From NCBI RefSeq assembly GCF_000425105.1, contig NZ_AULD01000005.1, positions 1 through 64,000 on the forward strand: a stretch of DNA of 64,000 nt. The letters are read 5' to 3'. Positions 28,772 through 37,213 of the stretch are shown one piece after another (position 1 is the stretch's first letter; every line of letters starts with the position of its first letter). Made by a program: the position numbers and the translations under genes. The notes under the pieces are model-generated. The model had not been told where the DNA came from. It did no database searches and worked only from the letters and a program-made list of their open reading frames with translations. Source of the stretch: Agrococcus lahaulensis DSM 17612 (GTDB lineage: Bacteria > Actinomycetota > Actinomycetes > Actinomycetales > Microbacteriaceae).

Positions 28772-30918
28772 GCGCTCGCCTCCGGGGCCGCGCCCTGCAC
28801 AGCCGCACCCCGCGCATCCGCACCCCGCGCATCCGCCCCTTGGGCCTGGATCGCGGTGATGGCGATGGTGTTGACGATGTCGCTCACGAGCGCGCCGCGC
28901 GAGAGGTCGTTCACGGGCTTGTTGAGGCCTTGCAGCACCGGCCCGATCGCGAGGGCGCCCGCGGAGCGCTGCACCGCCTTGTAGGTGTTGTTGCCGGTGT
29001 TGAGGTCGGGGAAGACGAACACCGTCGCGCGCCCGGCCACCTCGGAGCCGGGCATCTTCTTGCTCGCGACGGCCGCATCCGCCGCCGCGTCGTACTGGAT
29101 CGGGCCCTCGACGAGCAGCTCGGGCGCGCGCTCGCGCACGAGCGCCGTCGCCTGCCGCACGCGGTCGACCTCGGCGCCCGTGCCCGACTCGCCCGTCGAG
29201 TACGAGAGCATCGCGACGCGCGGCTCGATGCCGAAGTCGCGCGCCGTCTGCGCCGACGAGATTGCGATGTCGGCGAGCTCCTCGACGGTCGGCTCGGGGA
29301 TGACGGCGCAGTCGCCGTAGACGAGCACGCGGTCGGCGAGCGCCATGAGGAAGACGCTCGAGACCACCGAGACGCCCGGCTTGGTCTTGATCGTCTCGAA
29401 CGACGGCTTGATCGTGTGCGCGGTCGTGTGCGCCGCGCCCGACACCATGCCGTCGGCGTCGCCCACGTGCACCATCAGGGTGCCGAAGTAGCTGACGTCG
29501 AGCAGCCGCTCCATCGCCTGCTCGATCGTGACGCCCTTGTGCGCGCGCAGCCGCTGGTACTCGGCCGCGTACTTGGGCCGCAGCTCGGCGTCGTCGGTCG
29601 CGACGATGCGCGCGTCGGCGAGGTCGAGGCCGAGCCGCGCCGCCCGCTGGCGGATCGACGACTCGTCGCCCAGGATCGTGAGCCGCGCGATGCCGCGGGC
29701 GAGCACGGTCGACGCGGCCTGCAGGATGCGGTCGTCGTCGCCCTCGGGGAGCACGATGTGGCGCAGGTCGGCGCGCGCCCGCTCGACGAGGCTGTGCTCG
29801 AAGATGAGCGGCGTGACGACGTCGGTCGTCGCGACCTCGAGCCGCTCGAGGAGCGCCTCGGCGTCGACGTGCTGCTCGAACAGCGCGAGCGCCGAGTCGC
29901 GCTTGCGCTGCGTGCCGTCGATGAGCGAGCCGCGCGTGACGGCGATGCGCCGCGCGGTCTCGTAGGTGCCGTGCGGGCTGCGGCCGATCGGCACGTCGAG
30001 GTCGAGGCCGTCGAGCAGCCGCTGCACCGCGGGGTGCAGGTCGAAGCCGCCGTTGAGCACGATGCCGGCGATCGAGGGGGACGTGCCCGACTGCTGCGCG
30101 AGCAGCGTGCCGACGAGCACGTCGGAGCGGTCGCCGGGCGTGACGAGGATGCCGCCCTCGATGAGCCGGTCGAGCACGTTCTCCATCGACATGCCGGCCA
30201 CGACCGTGCCGAGCGACTCGCGGGCGAGCAGCTCGGCGTCGCCGCGCACGAGCTCGGCCTCGGTCGCGCGGAAGAGCGTGCCGACGCTCGGCGCGCTCAG
30301 CAGCGCATCCTCGGGGATCGACCACACGGGCACGCCGGCGGGCACGGCGTCGGCGATCGCGGCGGGGATGCCGTCGATCGCGGATGCGTCGGCACGGTTG
30401 ACGATGACGCCCGCGAGGGATGCGTGGGAGGCGGCGAGCTCCGCCGTCGTGACCTCCGCGAGCTGCCGCAGGTCGTCGGCGGAGCGGGGCGCGTCCGTCT
30501 CGGGGTGGTGGCCGCCGAGCACGAGGAGCACCGAGGCGCCGAGGTTCGCCGCGACGCGTGCGTTGAAGCCCAGCTCGGTCGGGCTGCCGACGTCGGTGTA
30601 GTCCGAGCCGACGATCACGATCGCGTCGAAGCGCTCGTCGATGCGGTGGAAGCGGTCGACGATCGTCGCGAGCGCCGCGTCGGCGTCGTCGTGCACCGCC
30701 GCGTACGTCGTGCCGATCGCGTCCTCGTACGAGAGGTCGACCGCGTCGTGCGCCAGCAGCAGCTCGAGCACGGCGTCGCGCTCGGCGGACGACCTGGCGA
30801 TGGGGCGGAACACGCCGACGCGCTCGACGCGCCGGCTCAGGGCTTCGACGAGCCCGAGGGCGACGATCGACTTGCCGGCGTGGCCTTCGGGCGATGCGAT
30901 GACGATGCGGGTCGGCAC
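28768..30918 (-). CDS. pta: Phosphate acetyltransferase (long form)
   Basis: Makes acetyl phosphate from acetyl-CoA. The 716-residue long form has an N-terminal CobB/CobQ-like P-loop domain (IVIASPEGHAGKSIVALGLV), a DRTGG domain in the middle (about 220-340) and the C-terminal acetyltransferase from about 385 (RHIVLPEGDDDRIL...), including GMVSGAAHTTAHTIKPSF and the MLSYSTGESGTG segment. The last 20 residues contain the repeat GADARGADARGA, coded by a 15-bp direct DNA repeat, and are probably dispensable. The GTG start at 30918 is divergent from the subtilase gene. Confidence 0.96.
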   Translation of the reverse strand: MPTRIVIASPEGHAGKSIVALGLVEALSRRVERVGVFRPIARSSAERDAVLELLLAHDAVDLSYEDAIGTTYAAVHDDADAALATIVDRFHRIDERFDAIVIVGSDYTDVGSPTELGFNARVAANLGASVLLVLGGHHPETDAPRSADDLRQLAEVTTAELAASHASLAGVIVNRADASAIDGIPAAIADAVPAGVPVWSIPEDALLSAPSVGTLFRATEAELVRGDAELLARESLGTVVAGMSMENVLDRLIEGGILVTPGDRSDVLVGTLLAQQSGTSPSIAGIVLNGGFDLHPAVQRLLDGLDLDVPIGRSPHGTYETARRIAVTRGSLIDGTQRKRDSALALFEQHVDAEALLERLEVATTDVVTPLIFEHSLVERARADLRHIVLPEGDDDRILQAASTVLARGIARLTILGDESSIRQRAARLGLDLADARIVATDDAELRPKYAAEYQRLRAHKGVTIEQAMERLLDVSYFGTLMVHVGDADGMVSGAAHTTAHTIKPSFETIKTKPGVSVVSSVFLMALADRVLVYGDCAVIPEPTVEELADIAISSAQTARDFGIEPRVAMLSYSTGESGTGAEVDRVRQATALVRERAPELLVEGPIQYDAAADAAVASKKMPGSEVAGRATVFVFPDLNTGNNTYKAVQRSAGALAIGPVLQGLNKPVNDLSRGALVSDIVNTIAITAIQAQGADARGADARGAAVQGAAPEASA

Positions 30919-30962
30919 ACCCTGAGCGTAGTGCCGCGATTCTGGTCACAACTCGGTAACAC

Positions 30963-30991
30963 TTTGACTCCGCCATTAGGAAAGCCTAGGA
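30963..30991 (+). promoter_or_regulatory. Possible sigma70-type promoter of the subtilase gene
   Basis: TTGACT, a 17-base spacer and TAGGAG lie about 55 bases before the GTG at 31047. The -35 is good, the -10 weak; tentative. Confidence 0.35.
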
Positions 30992-31046
30992 GAAGGTTGA
31001 GGATTGACCGCAGTGCCAACGACGGCATGTCACTGAAGGGAAGAAC

Positions 31047-34000
31047 GTGACCTCACACAGCACAGCGCGGATCGCGCTGCGTCGCACGGTCGCGGTCGGG
31101 ACGGCGGTCGCACTCAGCGCGAGCGCGGCGGTCCTGGGCGCGACGACGGCGAACGCGACCGCCGCTCCAGGCGCCACCCCTACGTTCGAGGACGGGCGCT
31201 ACATCGTCGTCCTCGCCGAGGACGCCCTCGCCACCTACGAGGGCGGCATCACGGGCCTCGCCCCGACCGCACCGCAGCGCGGGCAGGACCTCGACGCGAG
31301 CTCCCCGGCCGCGCGCGCCTACGCGTCGCACCTGCAGGAGCGCCAGGAGGACGTCGCGGCCTCCGTCGGCGCGACGGTCGACGTTGAGCTGACGGCGGCG
31401 ATGAACGGCTTCGTCGCCGACCTCACCGCCGAGCAGGCGCAAGACCTCGCGCACCACCCCGGTGTGCGCGCCGTCGAGGCGAACGAGATCCTCCAGCTGA
31501 CCAGCTCGCCCGCCAACGACTACCTGCAGCTCGGCGAGCTGTGGCAGCAGGTCGGCGGCGTGGGCGAGGCCGGCGCGGGGGTCGTGGTCGGCGTGCTCGA
31601 CACGGGCATCGCGCCCGAGAACCCCTTCTTCGCGGGCGAGCCGCTCGGCACTGCGCCGGGCGACGAGCCGTACCGAGCCGCCGACGGCACGATCCGCTAC
31701 GTCAAGGGCGACGGCAACGAGTTCACCGGCGTCTGCCAGACGGGCTCGGGGTTCACGGCCGACGACTGCTCGACCAAGATCATCGGCGCGCGCTACTTCC
31801 TCGAAGGCTTCGGCGCGAGCCGCCTCGGCTCCGAGACCCAGGTCCCCGGCGAGTACGTCTCGCCGCGCGACGGCGACGGGCACGGCTCGCACACCGCCTC
31901 CACGGCGGCGGGCAACGCCGACGTCGCGATCACCTCGGTCGGCGGTGCCGACCTCGGCACGATGTCGGGCGTCGCTCCCGAGGCGCGGATCGCCGCGTAC
32001 AAGGTGTGCTGGTCGGGTCCCGATCCCGACGTGACGACGGACGACGGCTGCGCCTCGAGCGACCTCGTGGCCGCCATCGACCAGGCTGTCATCGACGGCG
32101 TCGACGTCATCAACTACTCGATCGGCGGCGGCGCGGCGACCTCGGTCGTCACCGCGACCGACATCTCCTTCCTCGGCGCGGCTGCGGCGGGCGTGTTCGT
32201 CTCCGCCTCCGCCGGCAACTCCGGGCCGGGCGCATCGACGCTCGACCACGCATCCCCGTGGTACACCACGGTCGCTGCCACGACGGTGCCGAACTACGAG
32301 GCGACCGTCACGCTCGCGAGCGGCACGAAGGTCGCCGGCGGCTCGATCACGGTGCCGTTCGACGGCTCCGTCGCGGGCACGCTCGTCTACGCCGGCGACA
32401 TCCCGGCGGCTGGCGCAGCTGCGACTGACGCGGCGCTCTGCCTCCCAGGCACGCTCGACTCGGGGGCCGCAGCCGGCAACATCGTGCTGTGCGACCGCGG
32501 CGTGAACGCGCGCGTCGAGAAGTCGCAGGTGGCCGCCGACGCGGGCGCGATCGCCGCGATCGTCGCGAACGTCACGCCCGGCTCGATCGACCTCGACGAC
32601 CACGCGATCCCGACGGTGCACATCGACGCGCAGTTCCGCGCGCCGGTGCTCGCTGCCGCGAAGGCGCGCGAGACCGTCACGCTCACGTCGGGGAACACCT
32701 CCGGCACCTCGACGCCGGCTCCGGTCGTCGCCGGGTTCTCGTCGCGCGGCCCCGCGCTCGCCGACGGGTCCGACGTGATCAAGCCCGACATCGCCGCCCC
32801 CGGCGTGGGCATCATCGCCGCCGCTTGGCAGGCCCCGGGCGGTCCCGACCGCTTCGAGTTCCTCTCGGGCACGTCGATGGCCGCGCCGCACATCGCGGGG
32901 CTCGCCGCCGTCTACCTGTCGGAGCACCCGCTCGCAACGCCGGCACAGGTCAAGAGCGCGCTCATGACGAGCGCCGAGAACACGGTGCTCGCCAGCGGCT
33001 CGCCCGAGACCGACCCCTTCAACCAGGGCGCCGGCATCGTGGACTCGCCCGCCTTCATGACCCCCGGGCTCTACTACGAGAACGGCCCGACTGACTGGTT
33101 CGGGTACCTGCGGGGGCTCGGCTACGGCCTGCCCGACTCCTGGGTGGGCGAGGCGATCGATCCGAGCGACCTCAACATCCCGTCGATCGGCATCGGCGCT
33201 CTCGCGGGCACGCAGACCGTCACGCGCACGCTGACCGCGCTCGAGCCCGGCACCTACGGTGTCTCGGTCGAGGGCGTCGCCGGCGTCGACGTCGAGGTCT
33301 CGCCGCAGCAGCTCGTGTTCACCCAGCCGGGCCAGGAGCTGTCGTACGAGGTGACGTTCTCGACGACGACCGCTGCGCCCAACAGCTGGGCGACGGGCTT
33401 CCTGACCTGGTCGAACGACGCGAACTCGGTCCGCTCGCCGATCGCCGTGCGCCCGCTGGCGCTCGACGTGCCCGAGTGGGTCGTGGGCGGCGGTCGTGTG
33501 GGCCAGCTGACGATCGACGGCATCGCCGGTACGACCGGTCAGCTGACGACCGCGACGGCGGGCTTCGCGCCCTACGAGACGCTCGGCCGCGCCAACGGCG
33601 CGCCGGACGCCGAGTTCACCTACCCGGTCACGATCCGTCCGGGCGAGATCGTCCACGACTTCACCCTCGCCGGTGACGAGTCGGTGGCCGACCTCGACCT
33701 GTACATCTACCGCCTCAACAGTGCCGGGCAGCCGGTCGAGCAGTGGGTGGGCGGTACGGCGTCCGCCGACGAGGCCGTGATGATCGAGGACCCGCAGCCG
33801 GGCCAGTACCTCGCGCTCGTGCACGTGTACTCGGTGGCAGGCGGCGCATCCACGCCGTTCGTCCTCGAGCATGCGGGCCTCACGCTCGGCTCCGGCAAGG
33901 GCAAGCTCACGGCGAGCCCTGCGTCGCAGCAGGTCGCCGCGGGTGACGAGTTCCAGGTCACCGTCGACTGGAGGGGCCTGGGCGCCAACCAGGAGTACCT

Positions 34001-34100
34001 CGGCGCGGTGGTCTACGAGCTGAACGGCTTCACCGACCGCACCTACGTCTACGCGGAGTCCGTCCCCGGTCCCACCACGGGCCGCGGCCAGCAGCCGTAG
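31047..34100 (+). CDS. Secreted subtilisin-like serine protease with PA domain
   Basis: An exported S8 peptidase of 1017 residues. The signal peptide (basic start, hydrophobic core, cleavage after ATTANATA or nearby) is followed by an I9 propeptide (about 45-150) and the catalytic domain with Asp in VLDTGIAP near 185, His in DGDGHGSHTAS near 280 and Ser in SGTSMAAPHIAGL near 609. A PA domain is inserted at about 430-510, and the C-terminal 350 residues form Fn3-like and pre-peptidase-like beta domains. There is no cell-wall anchor or final membrane helix, so it should be released. The GTG start has AAGGGAAG upstream. It resembles cucumisin-type bacterial subtilases; the substrate is unknown. 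Confidence 0.93.
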   Translation: MTSHSTARIALRRTVAVGTAVALSASAAVLGATTANATAAPGATPTFEDGRYIVVLAEDALATYEGGITGLAPTAPQRGQDLDASSPAARAYASHLQERQEDVAASVGATVDVELTAAMNGFVADLTAEQAQDLAHHPGVRAVEANEILQLTSSPANDYLQLGELWQQVGGVGEAGAGVVVGVLDTGIAPENPFFAGEPLGTAPGDEPYRAADGTIRYVKGDGNEFTGVCQTGSGFTADDCSTKIIGARYFLEGFGASRLGSETQVPGEYVSPRDGDGHGSHTASTAAGNADVAITSVGGADLGTMSGVAPEARIAAYKVCWSGPDPDVTTDDGCASSDLVAAIDQAVIDGVDVINYSIGGGAATSVVTATDISFLGAAAAGVFVSASAGNSGPGASTLDHASPWYTTVAATTVPNYEATVTLASGTKVAGGSITVPFDGSVAGTLVYAGDIPAAGAAATDAALCLPGTLDSGAAAGNIVLCDRGVNARVEKSQVAADAGAIAAIVANVTPGSIDLDDHAIPTVHIDAQFRAPVLAAAKARETVTLTSGNTSGTSTPAPVVAGFSSRGPALADGSDVIKPDIAAPGVGIIAAAWQAPGGPDRFEFLSGTSMAAPHIAGLAAVYLSEHPLATPAQVKSALMTSAENTVLASGSPETDPFNQGAGIVDSPAFMTPGLYYENGPTDWFGYLRGLGYGLPDSWVGEAIDPSDLNIPSIGIGALAGTQTVTRTLTALEPGTYGVSVEGVAGVDVEVSPQQLVFTQPGQELSYEVTFSTTTAAPNSWATGFLTWSNDANSVRSPIAVRPLALDVPEWVVGGGRVGQLTIDGIAGTTGQLTTATAGFAPYETLGRANGAPDAEFTYPVTIRPGEIVHDFTLAGDESVADLDLYIYRLNSAGQPVEQWVGGTASADEAVMIEDPQPGQYLALVHVYSVAGGASTPFVLEHAGLTLGSGKGKLTASPASQQVAAGDEFQVTVDWRGLGANQEYLGAVVYELNGFTDRTYVYAESVPGPTTGRGQQP

Positions 34101-34108
34101 CAGGTGAG

Positions 34109-34146
34109 CGACGGGGCGGAGGCGCGAGCCTCCGCCCCGTTGTCGT
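34109..34146 (+). terminator. Terminator after the subtilase gene
   Basis: ACGGGGCGGAGGC and GCCTCCGCCCCGTT pair around GCGA just after the stop codon at 34100, followed by TGTCGT. It lies before tRNA-Ser. Confidence 0.85.
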
Positions 34147-34178
34147 AGGATCGGGGGGTTGGCCGTCCGCGGCCTCCA

Positions 34179-34263
34179 GGAGGATTCGCCTAGTGGCCTA
34201 TGGCGCACGCTTGGAAAGCGTGTTGGGTGCAAGCCCTCAGGGGTTCGAATCCCCTATCCTCCG
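34179..34263 (+). tRNA. tRNA-Ser (GGA)
   Basis: An 85-nt cloverleaf with a long variable arm (class II). The acceptor arms GGAGGAT / ATCCTCC pair, with discriminator G. The anticodon loop is CTTGGAAAG (anticodon GGA, reads UCC/UCU) and the T-arm has GGGGTTCGAATCCCC. CCA is not encoded. Confidence 0.97.
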
Positions 34264-34269
34264 CCGATC

Positions 34270-34298
34270 GATGGGGCGGGCCTCGAGCCCGCCCCATC
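34270..34298 (+). terminator. Terminator after tRNA-Ser
   Basis: A perfect 12-bp stem, GATGGGGCGGGC and GCCCGCCCCATC with a five-base loop, begins seven bases after the tRNA. Confidence 0.85.
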
Positions 34299-34419
34299 CT
34301 CGTCCCAACTTGCGTTCCGTGTAGGTTTGAGGCATCGGCCCCGGCCACCTCGACTTGTCACGATGGAGCACCATGAGCGAGAGCTGTCAGCCGCGAGCGC
34401 TTCGCGGGAGCGTTGCCCG

Positions 34420-34779
34420 GTGAGCGGCCGCATCCTCGTGGTCGATGACGACCGCGACATCCGCGACCTCGTCGCGATCAAGCTGGAGTCCGCGGGCCAC
34501 GAGGTCGTCACTCGCGCGGACGGCGCGCAAGCGCTCGAAGCCGGCATGGAGGGCGGCTGGGACGTCATCGTGCTCGACGTCATGATGCCCGGCATGTCCG
34601 GCATCGACGTGCTCCGCGCGCTGCGCGATCGCGGTGTCGAGACGCCAGTCATCCTGCTCACCGCACGCGGGCAGGAGAAGGACATCGAAGCCGGCTTCGC
34701 CGCGGGCGCCGACCACTACGTCACGAAGCCGTTCAGCCCGCGGGCCCTGCTCGCCCGCGTCACCGCCGCGCTGGGATGA
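34420..34779 (+). CDS. Stand-alone response regulator receiver (CheY-like)
   Basis: A single receiver domain of 119 residues without an output domain. Acidic pocket DDD near residue 9, phospho-acceptor Asp in IVLDVMMPG near 53, the Thr in LLTARG and the Lys in VTKPF are all present, so it should be phosphorylatable. The GTG at 34420 has GGGAG upstream and gives a normal CheY length; an ATG at 34363 would add 19 residues without family similarity. Its last four bases overlap the HEAT-repeat gene (ATGA), so it is the first gene of a coupled operon with a HEAT protein and a glycosyltransferase, and the kinase encoded convergently at 37178-38818 is its likely partner (inference). Confidence 0.9.
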   Translation: MSGRILVVDDDRDIRDLVAIKLESAGHEVVTRADGAQALEAGMEGGWDVIVLDVMMPGMSGIDVLRALRDRGVETPVILLTARGQEKDIEAGFAAGADHYVTKPFSPRALLARVTAALG

Positions 34780-35741
34780 GCGAGCTGCTGCCGCCGGAGC
34801 TGCTGCGGCTGCTGCTGCTGGCCGCCGCGCTCGCGACGCTCGCGATGCTCGTCACCCTGCTCGCGCAGCGCACGACCCGCCGCCGGCGCGAGCGCCGGCG
34901 CGCCGAGCTCGACGCCATCCACCGCCGGCTCGTGCTCGAGTCGACGATCGCCGAGGACGACGAGCTCCCGGCCCTGCTCGATCGCGTGCGCGGCCTCGAC
35001 GACGCCTCGCGCGCCCACATCGGCCGCTCCGTCTTCATGATGCTCCAGGACGTGACGGGCGAGGCGGCGGACCGCTTGCGCCAGGTCGCGGCAGCCTCGG
35101 GGCTCGCGCCCCGCGTCACGGCCGCCGCGCGCCACCGGAGCGCGGTCCGCCGCGCGGACGCCGCGGAGGCGCTGGGACGGCTCGCACCGGAGGGCGCCCT
35201 CGAGCTGCTGCTCGCGCTCGCGGAGGACCGGGACCCGGAGGTGCGGACGGTGGCGGTGCGCGCGCTCGGCGAGTTCGAGCACGAGGCTGCCGTCGCGCGG
35301 GTCGTCCGCGCCCTCGCGGAGGACAGCGGCGTGCCCTCGACCGTCGCCGCCACGGCGCTGCTGCAGCAGGGCGGGGCCGCGAGCGACCGGGTGCGGCTCG
35401 CGCTGCGCGACCCGGACGCCGGCATCCGTCGCGGGGCCGCGCGCATCGCCGGGCTGCTGCAGGTGCCGGGGTCGGCCGACGAGCTCGTCGCGCTGCTGCA
35501 CGATGACCACGAGTCGGTGCGGCTCGCCGCGATGCGCTCGCTCGAGCGCATGCCCGTGCGTGAGGCGCTCGAGCCGCTCGTCGGGATCGCGCTCGCGGGC
35601 GGCACGACCGGTGAGGCGGCGGCGCGCACGATCGCCTCGATGCCGAGCGAATGGAGCGCGCCGGCCCTCGACGCGCTCGACGGCGCGGAGCCCGGCGTGC
35701 GCCGAGCCGCAGGCCTGAAGCGGCGGGAGGCGGCGGCATGA
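34776..35741 (+). CDS. Membrane-anchored HEAT-repeat protein
   Basis: A 321-residue protein: one N-terminal membrane helix (residues 9-30, LLRLLLLAAALATLAMLVTLL), a basic linker, then helical repeats. From about residue 115 the pattern ADAAEALGRLA...DPEVRTVAVRALGEFEHEAAVARVVRALAED repeats at roughly 30-residue steps as in HEAT / PBS-lyase repeats. Such repeats bind proteins. The start overlaps the receiver gene and the stop overlaps the glycosyltransferase start (ATGA at 35738), so the three products are made together. It is most likely an adaptor passing the receiver's state to the synthase at the membrane; that role is my inference. Confidence 0.85.
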   Translation: MSELLPPELLRLLLLAAALATLAMLVTLLAQRTTRRRRERRRAELDAIHRRLVLESTIAEDDELPALLDRVRGLDDASRAHIGRSVFMMLQDVTGEAADRLRQVAAASGLAPRVTAAARHRSAVRRADAAEALGRLAPEGALELLLALAEDRDPEVRTVAVRALGEFEHEAAVARVVRALAEDSGVPSTVAATALLQQGGAASDRVRLALRDPDAGIRRGAARIAGLLQVPGSADELVALLHDDHESVRLAAMRSLERMPVREALEPLVGIALAGGTTGEAAARTIASMPSEWSAPALDALDGAEPGVRRAAGLKRREAAA

Positions 35742-37213
35742 GCTGGCTCCACGACGTGCTCGAGGCCGTCTTCGCGGTGCTCGCGTGGCCGTCGGCGATC
35801 TACTTCATCGTCGCGAACACCTCGATGCTCGTGCTCATCCTGGTGGCTTCGCGCCACTTCGCCCGCTACTTGCGCCGCAGCGAGCACCGCGGCGAGGACG
35901 CGATGGCCGGCTCGCCCGTGAGCCTCGGCGTCACGGTCATCGTGCCCGCCTACAACGAGGGCGCCGTCATCCTCACGAGCGTGCGCTCGATGCTCGACCT
36001 GCGGTATCCCGATCACGAGGTCATCGTCGTCAACGACGGCAGCGCCGACGAGACGATGGCACTGCTCAAGGAGGAGTTCGCCCTCGTCGAGGACGACCGG
36101 GACCTGCCCGGTCGCATCCCCGTGCGCGGCCGGCTGCGCGGCGTGTGGCGAGCCCCGGAGGGTGCCGTGCCGCTCGTCGTCGTCGACAAGGAGAACTCGG
36201 GCCGCTCCGACTCCGTGAACGCCGCCCTCGACCTCGCGAGCAAGGAGCTCGTGGTCATGGTCGACGCCGATTCGATCCTCGAGCCGGACGCGCTCCTGTC
36301 GGTCTCGAAGCCGTTCGCCGACGACCCGGACCGGGTGGTCGCGACCGGCGGCGTCGTGCGCATCGTCAACAACTCGCGCGTGCTCGGCGGCCGCATCGTC
36401 GAGCTCCGGATGCCGAAGCAGCTCATCACGCGCATCCAGGTGGTCGAGTACCTGCGCGCCTTCCTGCTCGGCCGCACCGCGTGGTCGGACCTGAACGCGC
36501 TCATCCTCATCTCGGGCGCCTTCGGCATGTTCCGCCGCGACGTGCTCGTCGAGCTCGGCGGCCTCGACCCCGACTCGATCGGCGAGGACTTCGAGCTCGT
36601 CATGCGCATCCAGCGCTGGATCCGCGACGGTCATCGCGAGGCGCGCGTGCGCTTCGTCGCCGAGCCGGTGAGCTGGACCGAGGCGCCCTCGACGCTCAAG
36701 GTGCTCGCGCGCCAGCGCCGCCGCTGGCACCGCGGGCTGTGGGAGGTGCTGTGGAAGTTCCGCGGCATGCTGCTCAACCCGCGCTACGGGCGCGTGGGGA
36801 TGCTGGCACTCCCCTACTACTGGCTGTTCGAGCTGCTCGCTCCGCTCATCGAGCTCGTCGGCATCGTCATCGTCGTGCTCGGGCTGCTCGTCGGTGCCGT
36901 CGACCCGGTCGCCGCACTGCTCCTGCTGCTGGTCTCGTACGGCTACGGGACGATCGTGACCCTCGCGGCGGTCGTCGTCGAGGAGGCGAGCTTCCACCGC
37001 TACGAGCGCTGGCGCGACCTCGCCGCCGTGCTCTGGGCGGTGCTCGCAGAGAGCCTCGGCTACCGACAGCTGACCGCCATCTGGCGCATCCAGGGCTGGT
37101 GGGCGGCGCTCACCGGCCGCAAGCAGGTCTGGGGCGAGATGACCCGCACCGGCTTCGCCGGCGCGACGGCGAGCGGCTCAATCGCCTCGGGGCAAGCGGA
37201 ACGAGGCGACTGA
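35738..37213 (+). CDS. Processive family 2 glycosyltransferase (polysaccharide synthase)
   Basis: An inner-membrane synthase of 491 residues like BcsA, PgaC or hyaluronan synthase. After a hydrophobic N-terminal segment (about 8-45) the GT2 domain shows IVPAYNEGAV near 68, VNDGSADETM, the DADS metal-binding motif near 175, the catalytic Asp in GEDFELV near 281 and the processivity motif QRRRW near 325. Several C-terminal helices (about 355-450) form the export channel. No PilZ domain is present, so control by cyclic di-GMP binding is not evident; the neighbouring receiver and HEAT protein may replace it. Product unknown. The 3' end overlaps the convergent kinase gene by 36 bp. Confidence 0.92.
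   Translation: MSWLHDVLEAVFAVLAWPSAIYFIVANTSMLVLILVASRHFARYLRRSEHRGEDAMAGSPVSLGVTVIVPAYNEGAVILTSVRSMLDLRYPDHEVIVVNDGSADETMALLKEEFALVEDDRDLPGRIPVRGRLRGVWRAPEGAVPLVVVDKENSGRSDSVNAALDLASKELVVMVDADSILEPDALLSVSKPFADDPDRVVATGGVVRIVNNSRVLGGRIVELRMPKQLITRIQVVEYLRAFLLGRTAWSDLNALILISGAFGMFRRDVLVELGGLDPDSIGEDFELVMRIQRWIRDGHREARVRFVAEPVSWTEAPSTLKVLARQRRRWHRGLWEVLWKFRGMLLNPRYGRVGMLALPYYWLFELLAPLIELVGIVIVVLGLLVGAVDPVAALLLLLVSYGYGTIVTLAAVVVEEASFHRYERWRDLAAVLWAVLAESLGYRQLTAIWRIQGWWAALTGRKQVWGEMTRTGFAGATASGSIASGQAERGD

Noticed and set aside
31053-34232. 1059-aa minus-strand frame opposite the subtilase
   Set aside because: Shadow frame; the subtilase on the plus strand has a signal peptide and a complete catalytic triad.
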